DNA of 64,000 bases from Amorphophallus konjac. Lineage: Eukaryota; Streptophyta; Magnoliopsida; Alismatales; Araceae. Positions 34,116 through 45,049 of the stretch are shown here, piece after piece. Every line of letters starts with the position of its first letter. Position 1 is the first letter of the stretch. The DNA lies in assembly GCA_022559845.1 (NCBI GenBank), contig CM040121.1, positions 508,752,566 through 508,816,565 of the forward strand, given 5' to 3'. The position numbers were made by a program, and so were the translations under genes. The notes under the pieces were generated by a model. The model was given only the letters and a program-made list of their open reading frames with translations. It was not told the origin of the DNA and searched no databases.

Positions 34116-35814
34116 TGTTGTGTAGTGGACAGCGGATCTAGAGGGGAGGGGTGAATAGATCTGCCCCTCTTTTCGCAATGTAATCCTCTATATAGCTAGA
34201 TGAGATAAATTACAGCGGAATATAACTAGCTAAACGAAGGACACAATGATTTGCTTAGCAAAATGATTACTAATATATCGATTCGAACCTAAGCATGCAT
34301 TTAGAACGAAACAATCACACAAACAAACCACAACACACAAGATTTTAAGGTGGTTCGGACTGAATCCCCAGTCCTACGTCCACCCCTCACCAAATCCGGT
34401 AAGGCTCCACTAGTGCCACGCACTGAACCGCAAATCGGAAAGACCACGATTGCCTTCCTACTAACCACCTGGTAGGGACGTCAACAACGCAGATCGGACA
34501 ACCTCCGATTGCCTTCCTACTAACCACCGGTAGGGACGATTCTCAGATTCAATTGTTTGTATGAAATGAAAAAGAGAACAAATATGAAATCACTCAAACA
34601 AGATATAGAGTATGCTCAAAGAAAAGAATCTTGTCTGAGTTGCAGAAGCTTGAATCGGATGCTTTGACGGTGTCTTCTTTCTTGCGGGATGATCTTCCTT
34701 AAACCTCTTCTAGTTGATGAAGAAGACGATGGATGTAGCTTCAATCTTCCTTTTGATCTTCTTGAGTCGATGAAGAGGATGTAGAAGATGTAGGATGCAT
34801 CTTAGATCACCCTTGAGAGCCTTGATTCCTTCTTTTTCCTTGGAGGTTGAGATGGCTTCAGATCTGGACTTGAATGTCCTTGGAATGGATGAAGAACTTC
34901 CTCTCGAAACACTGTTCACGGAGGTGCTATAGTATCTCGAAAGTGAGCTCCCTTGATCTCCCTTGAAGCCTTGAAGCATTGGGGTTTCCAACCCTCTTGT
35001 ATTGGTTTTATAGACCTTGAATGGTCTATAGACAAGCCTCAGACCAGATCCATAATTTGTGGGTGTTTAGGTGACTTTTGGATTAAACAAATCCATGTTG
35101 AATGGCCCTTTTCGAAGTTGGAAACAAAGTCAACATTGAAGGCTCGGGGCTGGCGGTCGACCTGCAGCTCCTGGCGGTCGACCGCTATTGTGAAACCTGC
35201 AAACAGGCGGTCCCTGGGATTTCCGGTCGACCGCCACTGGCTGGCGGTCGACCGCCAGCTGAAAAACACATAGCCTGGCGATCCCTGGCTGGGGCGGTCA
35301 ACCGCCCCTGTGCTGGCGGTCGACCGCCAGCTGGGCAGAACCCGGGCTTGCCCGGGTCGGTCCGTTAAGTCTTGAACTCCGTCGTTCAACTCCATTAGCA
35401 GCCCGTGCATGTTTGTGGCATCGCCCTTGATACTCTAGAAGGTATCAAATGAGTCTTTAACCTTGGATTCTCTTAGCTATACTTCTTTGTGCATTGACCT
35501 TGGATGAGTAACGAGCCGAATATGAAATGTCGACTTTTACTTGTAAGAGAGATGAGATTTACATCCTTGCTTGGACGCGATCAATGAGCTTTCACTTTGG
35601 CCATTGCCACTTGATTCCTTATCTATTCATTGGCATATCTGTCATGAATAAAACCATCCCGTATGTCAATCACATGAGAGTGGATGATATCAATGACTAA
35701 TAGTGTTTAGCCATTATCAAAACCAAGAATACCACAGAACTCATATGACTATAGAAAGATGTCGAATGACCCAAGTGACCACAGAATTACTCAAATGACT
35801 TCAGGGACACAACA
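34116..35814 (-). repeat. 5' LTR of the Sirevirus
   Basis: 1,699 bp, partner of 25119-26816. It keeps four of the six intact GGTCGACC palindromes plus variants, followed by target copy CAACC. Confidence 0.95.
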
Positions 35815-35949
35815 CAACCCCTTGCCTAAAGCAAGTTAGAGAATGACCATTTTTTGATATTTGGTCAAGGGGTGGAGCCTTATCAAATATGCAGAAAATA
35901 TAATGGAAACAATGCAATGCATGCGATGCACATGATGGTATTTTACGAA

Positions 35950-36140
35950 TTTTGTAAATATATGGATTTTTTGTGAGATTTTGAAAATATCTGATGTTTT
36001 TGGTTTTTGAAATATATGATTTTTTGGATTTTGAAAATATATGATTTTTTTATTTTGAAAATATATGATTTTTTTTGGATTTTGAAAATATATGATTTTT
36101 TTGGATTTTGAAAATATCTGATTTTTTTATTTTGAAATAT
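35950..36140. repeat. AT-rich short tandem repeat
   Basis: About seven degenerate copies of a ~24-bp unit containing TTTTGAAAATATATGATTTTTT. It lies in the Tat region downstream of integrase. The open frame across it is a repeat artefact. Confidence 0.85.
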
Positions 36141-36889
36141 CACTGCCTCCCTATGAACGTGGGTCCTCCCTATTCCGTTCAGAGTTTCCGAGGTTGACGT
36201 GTAATGGAGGTGACAACCCCTGGCCAGGGCCTAACTTGTGTGACTGTGCTTCTGTCAAGGCCATACCCATGGTACTTGTCTTAGTCCTGAAAAGGAAAAT
36301 AGAATGCCGGGGTAAGCTTAGGCCAGATATAGAAGTTTTTAGGACTTGAGTTCCTCTCCAGACAACCCATTCAGAGATTCGGTCTGTTGCGCCGGAGCTT
36401 TGCGTCCGTCATCGAACCTTTGTCCACTCTAGGCACGCATACGACTGGGCTCATGCGTCCCGCGGGGAAGCTGTACTGCCACTCTTGCCATGCCTAGCTT
36501 TTTCTTTTTCTTCTTGGAGCTTTGGAATGATGATTGATGGACTTTCGAGATAGACGTTTACTTTTATCAAGAAGATTGTTCCTTTTCTTTGCTCTTTTCC
36601 TTTTATTGTGGCGTCAGGTCATAACGAACTGCCCCTATTTGAGACCTCCTCTCGTCAGGATCTCTAGATTGGTTGTCGCCTCTTTATTCACCTCTTGCCC
36701 CTGGATTCAGCCGAAGAGAGAAACGGACAGGGACTTTGACTTTCCCCAAGCATGGCCGAGGAGAAAACGGTGTATACAAAGTGGGAAATCTGACCAGGGA
36801 CGTGTAGTGTGTGATTGCCGCGCTCGGGGTCCTCTTTTACGTAAAAAGGGAAAGGACACCTTACTATCGGGGTGGCACTGGTTTAGACT
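36141..36889. other. Tat spacer after integrase
   Basis: No domain-bearing frame. A plus-strand open frame at 36534-36893 was seen but resembles nothing known. The position matches the long untranslated stretch after pol in Tat elements. Confidence 0.5.
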
Positions 36890-38082
36890 CTAAGGAAAGA
36901 AACGCTTAAGATACAACCCATTCCAAGCGTGAGCGAGCTCCTCACCTTCGGCGTTTACTAAGCGGTAAGCATTCCCTGGATAAGCTTCTTTGACAACGAA
37001 CGGCCCTTCCCAGTTATGTTGTAATTTAGACCAAGGACCTGCAGACCATATGAATTTACGTTTCAAAACCATATCACCCTTTTGAAATTTGCGTTCAATT
37101 ACCTTCTTTTGGAAATAACGTAAAACTCTCTTTTGATAAACAGATACATGATCGGCTGTATTCATTCTCTTCTCATCTAAGAGTTCCAGCTGGACGAGCA
37201 ACGCCTCTCGACGTTCATCGAGATTAAGTTCCTTATCGAGCTGCACCCTTAGGGAAGGGATCAAGATCTCATATGGGAGCACCGCCTCCATCCCGTAGGT
37301 AAGAGCATAGGGGGTTTGCCCCGTGGGAGTACAGACGGAGGTGCGGTAAGCCCATAGAGCTTCCACTAATCGTTCTGGCCAATCGGAAAACTTATGAGAT
37401 TCGCATATTTTCTTGATGTTTTTGAGAAGGGTTTTATTAGTGGCCTCGGCCTGGCCGTTGTCTTGCAGGTAATATGGAGATGAATGATGCAATGCAATAT
37501 TCAACTTCTTACATAGGTCCTTAAGTTCTTGAGAGACGAACTGGGGTCCGTTGTCGGTGATGATGCTACTTGGCACTCCAAACCGTGAGATGATATTCTT
37601 CATGATGAAGCGGCACACCATGGTAGCTTTAATCTCTGCGTATGCTTCAGCTTCAGCCCACTTGGTGAAGTACTCAGTGGCGGTAAGGATGAAGGATTTT
37701 TGCTTGGTCTGAGAGTTGGGATCATCGAGCGGGCCGACAACGTCGAACGCCCACATAGAGAATGGCCAAGGAGCAGATAGCGGATGAAGAGATGAAGCTG
37801 GAGCATGGATCTTATCAGCATGGAGTTGGCACTTAAGACACCTCCGGACATAGAGGGAGCAATCTTCCTCTAGACTGGGCCAATAGTAGCCCTGCCTAAG
37901 GATTTTCTTTGCTAGAGCCTGGCCATTAACATGACCTCCACACTCACTAGAATGGGCTGCTTCGGCCACCTTCCAAGCTTCATCGTCATCTAGGCATCTC
38001 ATGAGCATCCCATTAGTAGCGTGCCTATATAGTTCACCTGCGATGATAGTATACCTTGAGGCGGCTCTTCTTATTGACTTGC
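36890..38082 (-). CDS. Tat integrase region (3' end of gag-pol)
   Basis: The open part from 38008 down to the stop at 36890 holds a zinc-binding HHCC region (H19, H26, C57, C60), the integrase core with D89 (WAFDV), D152 (TDNGPQF) and E188 (NGQAEAT) in D-35-E spacing, and a C-terminal GDMVLKR...NWEGPFVV segment, ending FFP. Upstream of 38008 the same frame stays open to the solo LTR. Before that insertion it was continuous with the RNase H region at 40168. Integrase inserts element DNA into chromosomes. This is the one Tat domain without an internal stop here. Confidence 0.9.
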
Positions 38083-38087
38083 GCTGC
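38083..38087. repeat. Target site duplication of the solo LTR, left
   Basis: GCTGC precedes the LTR start. The same five bases follow it at 40163-40167. Confidence 0.85.
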
Positions 38088-40162
38088 TGATGCGGGACGA
38101 TGACGACCGGGCTAAGACGTACGACGGACTTGATGTGCGGCCAGCACTAACACGCTAAAGACAAGCCGGACGGCTGACCACCGTGGTGTTCTCCGGGTGG
38201 AGACGTCTCTCAACAGAAACACTAAGTAGCCCGACGATCATCCCTTGCGAGGGAAACGTGGGGATCGCAACGGTTAAGGAACCACCGTCGCCTAGGGGTA
38301 TCCAGTTCGGGCTCGGTGCTCGACTGAAGCTAAGGAACTGGCACTCTCAACTCACATTCACGGTGATGTGTAGCTAGTTAACGTCCCTAATATCACAAAT
38401 GCAGCATATATGATAATATACTAAACCAGTAACGTGAGAGAGGAACGAGCGCGTACCTCCACGACTAGGCGTGGGGAAGAATTCCCGGCCGAATCCGAAC
38501 AACCCCAATACACACAGGTGCTAAGTTTACGATTTTAGAACTTAATGCCCACTCCACGCAGGGAGCTATAGGGATACAATGGCTAAATGTGGGGTTTCTG
38601 GAACCCGGGTTGACGGGCCACACTCGCAGGAGGCGAGGGACGCGTGCAGGAGCCGCTCGGGTACGCCGATGGGAAGCCGACCCGGTTCTATCCGCGCTGA
38701 TCACCCTGCGCAGCGAACGTGCAGAGGTCGGTACGGCCAGATCTGATGCCCGATCGAAGCACCGTTTATTGGAGAACGTCGGCGACATGATGTAGTTTAT
38801 CCGCTCCGAAGGGTGCGATCAGATCCTTTCAGATCTGGGCGCAGCAGTGACTTGTTTCAGCTTCTGGTTCTGTGCTCACAGAACTGCACAGAAACACGAG
38901 TAATTGATGGAAAATTAGTTGCCGACGTCGGATCGAGACGCCGTTTGTGGGAGATCGTTGGCGACGTCCATAGAAAGAAGTACTCCGAAGATCTTGCACG
39001 GATCTTGAACGGGTGAGGCGGGGTAGACTCTGAAAGTCGACTCTGGATCTGAACCAGATCTGCTCAGGTCAGCTTGCGCGATCCCACGAGAATCGCCACC
39101 ACGAATAGCACGGGTCTCGGATCGAGACGAGACCAGCGGAAACGCGAAGAGGACTCAAAATACTTTGAAAAATCCAAGAATCAGCTCCAGAACACTTGAG
39201 AGGAGATCTGGAGAAATTAATAATAAGGAAACTTTAGATCTGGGCAGCTGGTTGGGGCAGATCCGCGCGCCGTCCCGAGAAAAATCACCACCGGCGATCC
39301 CGAACTCCGATCGACACGAAACCACCTCTCAATTCTTCCTAACTTGTAGAGGTATCAACGATAATTTTTTGGAAGTAGATTGTAAGGGGATGGGGGAGAT
39401 ACGGGGGTGAGTCACATGCCCTACTTCTGTCCCGTCACAGGACTGAACAAGGGCTTCACACCCAAGAAGGAAAGGAAGAGAGTCACACTCTTAATGCAAA
39501 CTTCACTCAACAAAACTTCATCAACTTCTAATCAAACACTATACATGCCCTTATATAGGGTTTAGCAAGGGGAGGGGGTTGGGGAGCTGCGTTGGATTCA
39601 TGGGGAGGGGAGGGGTGCGCATATGGACCAAGGGGGAGGGGAGGAAGCTTCCTCCCTTTGAATATTCAAAGGGGAGGAGGCAAGGTGGGAGGGTGGCTGC
39701 CTACCCTTGACCAAGGAGAGGGGTGCGCACCCTTCCACTAGCCACCAGCCAACAACCCCATAATCCCCTTTCACACATAGCACACAACCCCCTAGACTTG
39801 TTCATATTGACCCCTTTTCACACATGTCCCTTCTAGAAGCCCACAATGCCATTCTCCTTTCACACTAGACCATGGGCTTGGCCCATTTAAAGGCCCACAC
39901 TAGACTATGGGCTTGACCCATTTAAAGGCCCATTAGACAAGCCCACTAACTCTAGACCATTACAAGATCATAGGCCCATTAGCCTTTTACATACTATTAC
40001 AACCCAATAAGGATCCATAAGCTCCAAATAGGGCCCACCAAGGCCAAATAAAAGGGAAATGAAGGTGAAGGCTTCGGCCGATACGTCCACGTCCTCCGCG
40101 AGATATCTGGGTCCTACCATGTCTTCATCCACCAGTGTGTATAGTGGCGTGTGTCCGCACCA
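38088..40162 (-). mobile_element. Solo LTR related to the 13441-19501 element
   Basis: 2,075 bp with start TGATGCGGGACG and end CGCACCA, flanked by GCTGC. The start, a TGCGAGGGAAACG block, the CCCACTCCACGCAGGGAG block and the TCGGATCGAGACG block match the LTRs at 13441 and 17419 in the same order, but the overall sequence is well diverged. There is no internal region, so it arose by LTR-LTR recombination. Length plus one target copy (2,080 bp) exactly accounts for the frame offset between the two parts of the Tat polyprotein. Confidence 0.85.
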
Positions 40163-40167
40163 GCTGC

Positions 40168-41402
40168 TCGGTATTTGCCCCTTCCGGGAACGATCCATCT
40201 TTGCAAAACAACTCAATTTCATGATACCAAGGTAACTCTTCCTCCTCCAAGATATCTTCTAACTCCATCAAAGATACTTCCTTCAACTCTTCCTTCTCAG
40301 CCCTCACCTCTATAGTTTTCCTAAGGTTAGCATACCAAGGATCCTGAAGAGAGGGTGCGTCCAATCTCTGAACGATGATAGTCTCAGTACTCCGACTGAG
40401 AGGGAAAGATAGAGAGAAAGCGAGGGATGCTAAAGCATCAGCTAGAATGTTCTGAGATCGGGGAGTGTGGATGTAGATTAGCTTACGAAATTGCCTAGCA
40501 AAGAGCGTGACCAAATCTTGATATGGTTTGAGCTTAGGGTCACGGGTGCGGTAAGTGGACAGAACTTGCCGCAGGACGAGCTGAGAGTCCCCTATGATAT
40601 TCAAGTAATGCGCGCCTAGAAGGTAGGCGTGCTTCAATCCGGCTAGGAGAGCTTCATACTCAGCGATGTTGTTGGTAGCAATAAATCAAAGTTGATAAGT
40701 AAAAGGAATCGTCACCCCTTCCGGAGTGAGAAGAACAGTGCCTATCCCTCGGCCTTGAGAATTGAGCGCACCGTCGAAGTGTAGCGACCAGAAGGGATGA
40801 TGAGTCAGGACAGAAAGATGCTCATCAGGGAAGTCATCCTGAATAGAGTCCATACAGGGAATCGGGAGATGGGCAAGATGCTCAGCGATGGCATATCCTT
40901 TGACTGCCTTCTGAAGGATAAACGTGATATCGAACTGAGAGAGGAAGCTCTGCCAGCGAGCTAACCTACTAGAAAGGAGCGGCTTTTCTAAGAGATAGCG
41001 GATCGGGTCCATTCTAGAGATCAACCTAACTGGGTGGGCTAGGAAGTAGTGTTTGAGCTTCTGAGCTACCCACACTAAGGCGGCACAAGTCTTCTCCATA
41101 GCAGTATATTTAGCCTCAGCCGGGTTGAACAACCTAGAGAGGTAATAAGTTGCCCGCTCTTTCCCTTCATCGTCTACTTGTGCTAAAACCGCCCCTAGAG
41201 AGTCCTCAATGACCGAGATGTATAGGATTAGGGGTTTCCCAGGGACAGGTGGTTGCAAAACCAGGGGATTGCATAAATATCCCTTTAGGTCCTCATAGGC
41301 CTTTTGACAATCTTGATTCCATTCGAATTTGACCCCCACCTTTAGCAATTCATAAAACGGGCGGCACCTCTGAGAATGTTGGGATATGAATCTTCTGATG
41401 AA
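40168..41402 (-). pseudogene. Tat RNase H and second (archaeal-type) RNase H
   Basis: Open parts 40686-41348 and 40168-40637 are in one frame, separated by a TGA at 40686. The first carries the usual gypsy RNase H that follows RT (KFEWNQDCQKAYEDLK, YTAMEKTCAALVW). The second begins WSLHFDGALNSQGRG, crosses the stop, and continues NNIAEYEALLAGL, GDSQLVL and ILADALAS. These are the four acidic sites (D, E, D, D) of the extra RNase H that defines the Tat lineage. It degrades RNA in RNA:DNA hybrids. It ends where the solo LTR begins. Confidence 0.85.
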
Positions 41403-42377
41403 TTACAATCTACCAATCAGTCCTCGAAGTTCCGTAATGTTCTTTGGCAGAGGCATGTCCATGATGGCCTGTGCTTTATTAGGATCAATCCGGATCCCCC
41501 GTTTGCTAACTATAAAGCCTAGCAGCTTCCCAGAAGAGACTCCGAAAACACACTTCTTCGGATTCATTTTAAGCTTGTACTCCCTAGCTCTCTGCAGCAC
41601 CTTAGCCAGAATAGCGGGGTGTTCTTCTTTAGTTCTCGACTTCACCAAGATGTCATCCACGTAGGCTTCCATGTAGATATGCATCATATCGTGAAAAATA
41701 GTCATCATCGCCCTTTGATAAGTGGCACCTGCATTCTTCAGACCGAACGACATAACCACGTAGCAGTACGTGCCCCAGGGTGTGGTGAAGGAGGTTTTCT
41801 CTTGATCCTCGGGAGCGAGACGGATTTGATTGTAGCCATAATAACCATCCATGAATGATAAAGCTTCGTACCCGGTAGTGTTATCGACCAAGACGTCTAT
41901 GTGAGGCAGCGGAAAATCATCTTTGGGACATGCTTTATTAAGATCCCTGAAATCGATGCAAATGCGCACCTTTCCATCCTTCTTGATGACAGGGACTATG
42001 TTTGCCACCCACTGAGGATATAAGATGACTCTAATGAATTTGGCCTTGTACAATTTATTGACTTCTTCCTTAATCTTCAAGGCCATGTGGGGGTGAAATC
42101 TTCTTGACCTTTATTTTACGGGTGTTGCCCCTGGTTTAAGCACTAGTCGATGTTCCACTAAAGAGGGGTCAAGACCCGGCATGTCCTCATAAGACCAGGC
42201 AAAAGAATCACTATACTCCCTTAGAACCTTGATTTGATCTTCTTCTACTTGCGGAGGGAGGTTAGCGGCAATAATAATAGGCCTTGGGTCTTCTTCAGTT
42301 CCCAAATTTATTTCCTTTGTAGGTTCATCCACTGCCAATGATGGCTCGTCGAATCTCTTTAATCCTTGTGCATACAT
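41403..42377 (-). pseudogene. Tat reverse transcriptase
   Basis: Open parts 42111-42377 and 41403-42086 are in one frame, split by a TAA at 42111 where the family usually has Gln before RSRRFHP. RT motifs: VRICIDFRDLNKACP, ALSFMDGYYGYNQI, MSFGLKNAGATYQRAM and the catalytic AYVDDILVKS, followed by FGVSSGKLLGFIVS. A second TAA at 41403 cuts it from RNase H. It copies element RNA into DNA. Confidence 0.9.
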
Positions 42378-43495
42378 ATTGGCAGTGTCATCTACGTTGA
42401 TGTCCTATTCATCAATCAGGTCTTTTTCATCTAGGACTTCATATACACCTAATCCGTTGTCGCTCCACACCCCTTCTATTTTCTCTTCATCTTCTATCAC
42501 AATTGTCGTAGCGACAAACTCTGGACACTTCAAAAGAGCATGACATCGCTGAGCCAGATCCTGCAAGAACCTATCAGGAATGGATTTGAAATGACGTAGA
42601 AGCGGGCACGGCTTAGAAGAGGAAGGGTTGGACGACCTAGAACATGACCCTACTTCTCTAGTTCTAATTGACCCTACTTCCCTAGACTCGACGGACCCTA
42701 CGCCTAACCTAGGAGAAAGAAAATCTAGTGGAAAGGAAGGAGCAGGGGACTGGTGCCCCTAGGAGGAGGATGGAGACAAGATAGCGTAATCTTCCATCGA
42801 AATCTTCGTTTCAAATTTGACATTTTTTTTTTGAGATCAGTGGAGATCACATAGAAGGATGGAGGAGATGGTGGAGGGGGGAAGAAGAGAGAGGAATAGA
42901 GAAGGTTGAGGGGAGAATCGGATGAGGAAAAGATAGAAGAGAGGGAATTAAGAGGTGGGGAATACCCACAAGGAGAGTGACTTATTGAGAATTCCGTCGG
43001 CAGGTCGTACCGGAATGGAGATATTGGACAAAGCAGATCAATCATAATTGAAGGAGGACAGGGAATAAAGTCCAGTGTATGGAACAATGTGCGTAGGCAG
43101 GAAGGAGATAAGGAAATAACAATTGGAGAGCTCACTATTTCCCGTGGACGGCATGCTGGCTTCGGTTTCCACTGAACAAGCCGTACCTCCTGCTTCTTCT
43201 TCTGACCATAACTATCTGGCTCGCTGAACATTTTGGCAAATGACTGACTAAAATTCGGCATATCATCAACATGCCCCTTTGGCAACAGAGGCGGATCGGC
43301 AATTGTGCAAGCTGTATCTTTCTTCTCTGACTGTGCTGACTGCGGCTGAAGCGTCCCTGGCTGGAGAGGACCTTTAACAAAGTGTTGGCGATAGTCCCAA
43401 GTAAGTGGCCCTGAATCTTCCATCATTGAGAGTGCAGACTCTTGGTAGCCGAGACCCCGTCGACTCATTTTTCTACCTTTGGGCACCGGCTTGGT
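42378..43495 (-). pseudogene. Tat linker between protease and RT
   Basis: The frame at 42725-43486 is rich in Ser, Pro and Leu and has no catalytic motif. A one-base shift near 42.73 kb moves the polyprotein to the RT frame, and a stop near 42411 follows. Comparable poorly conserved linkers are normal in Tat elements. Confidence 0.65.
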
Positions 43496-44791
43496 TCACC
43501 CTTGTAACTGAGTACCGAGGCCTCTCCCCAGTTGATAGCCCAATTTCAATATAATATCCCAGCCCTTGGAATCTCGGATCTGGGGTTTTACTTTAATGTT
43601 GCCGGGTGTAGTGGCGGACTTGCGAGGTGCATAAGCCCAAGGAAAGTTCAGATTCAGCACAGAGATAACGGGCCGACTACTGGGCCATAGTGTAGGCAAG
43701 ATTTTCTTTGATATAGCTTTGACAGACTGGACCGTGGATAAGCTTTTTACTTTAACCACCCTCCCTTGAAAAGGGAATTTAATACATTGATGTGCGGTGG
43801 AGGGCACAGCACTGAGAGTATCGATCCACGGACGACCCAAGATAGTTTTAAACATAGGGTCAATGTCCAGCACATAAAATTCAATGGGCATAGTGAGAGG
43901 CCCAAGCTCAGCTTGAATAGTAACAATCCTGTGACATGCTCTTCGAGAATTGTCATAAGCAGCTATAGTAGTGGGGGTCGGGCGTAGAAGTTCTTCTGAC
44001 AGATTGCAGGCACTGAGAGTGTTGAGCGGGCATACATTGATAGATGCCCCTGTGTCAACCAATGCTGCATCGATCCTGACTTTGTTCAAGATAATGGTGA
44101 TGCAAAGCGGCATTTGCCGAGCTTCTGGAGGAGCTAGCTCGGTCTCAGAGAATGTAATTGCCGGTCCCTTGGAAATAGTCGCCAGCGCTATAGGTAAACT
44201 GTCGGTTGCCACATCTTCACTAACCATCATCTTTTGAAGAAAATTCTTGAGAGCATCTTGGTGAAGGGTAGATCTTTTGATGAGTTCCAGCACGGATATC
44301 TTGGCGGGCACCCAATCCAAGTGATGCGACAAATCGTATTGGATACCTGGTAACGGTTCAGCTTCTTCCTGCTCAGCATCCGGTTGGGAAGACTGGGGAT
44401 TGGAGGTAGAATGATAATTACGGTGAAACATGCGCCCACCCCGTAGGGTGAAGTTATAGGCTGCCGCGGCCTCGGCTGGGCTCAGGATAAGTGACTTAGT
44501 AGGCCCGGTGGGGTGGATGAGTGGCGTGGAAGAGGGTGTGGTGGAAATGATGGGAGTGGCAGAGGGGGTAGCGGGTTGTAATGATAGGATGATAGGTGAA
44601 GGGTTGGTGGTAGTGGGTGCGAGCGGAAGCGAGGGTATAAAGGTAGGCGGAGGTGTAATGAGTGGAGAGTTAGATGGAGGTGTGGTGATAGCGGGGTTAA
44701 GCAATGTGCGAGAGACGGGTGGTGGAGTGGAAGTGGATGAAAGGACAAGTGGTCTAGCGGGCTGAGGAGGGTTTTGGTATGTGGGCGTAAG
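43496..44791 (-). pseudogene. Tat aspartic protease with G-patch-like tail
   Basis: The open frame 43496-44704 (402 codons) starts in a Pro/Thr/Ser-rich tract. It carries the retropepsin site ALVDTGASINVCP (D217-T-G) and the flap-side TILGRPWID (288-293). It ends in a glycine-rich KLGYQLGRGLG motif (387-397) like a G-patch. The frame stays open upstream into the gag-only Sirevirus and, once that insertion is discounted, is in phase with gag at 55951. Protease cleaves the Gag-Pol polyprotein. Confidence 0.85.
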
Positions 44792-44796
44792 GACGA
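44792..44796. repeat. Target site duplication of the gag-only Sirevirus, left
   Basis: GACGA on the left and GATGA at 55946-55950 on the right. They differ by one C/T transition. Confidence 0.75.
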
Positions 44797-45049
44797 TGTT
44801 GTGCCCCTATGGTCTTGATGATTGGTTTTGATGATAGCAAACACTATAAGTCACCATATGCATGTGTGCATGAAAGACCTTGTTGATTCATTTAAGTGCA
44901 TTCATATGTGTTCATGTATTTGTGAAGCATTCATATGTGTTCATGTATTTGTGAATGTGTGCTTGTGAATGGCATTCAGTTGTTCTGTCTGACATCTGGA
45001 TAGAAGTGGGTCGACCCCCCTCTTAGATGGGTCGACCCCCCCAAGATTC

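Larger units (their letters stand above)
25119..35814 (-). mobile_element. Complete Sirevirus (Ty1-copia) retrotransposon
   Basis: LTRs at 25119-26816 and 34116-35814 begin TGTTGTGTAGTGG and end GACACAACA. The target duplication is CAACC (25114-25118 and 35815-35819). The minus strand reads 5' LTR, initiator tRNA-Met primer-binding site, gag, protease, integrase, RT, RNase H, then a 1.9-kb 3' region with repeated polypurine-like tracts, then 3' LTR. The gag C-terminal coiled coil and multiple GGGGGAG tracts are Sirevirus traits. The LTRs differ by five transitions in the first ~145 bp. Coding frames carry one shift and several stops. Confidence 0.95.

Noticed and set aside
39598..39783. Minus-strand open frame in the solo LTR
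   Set aside because: Low-complexity and without any coding counterpart in related LTRs.
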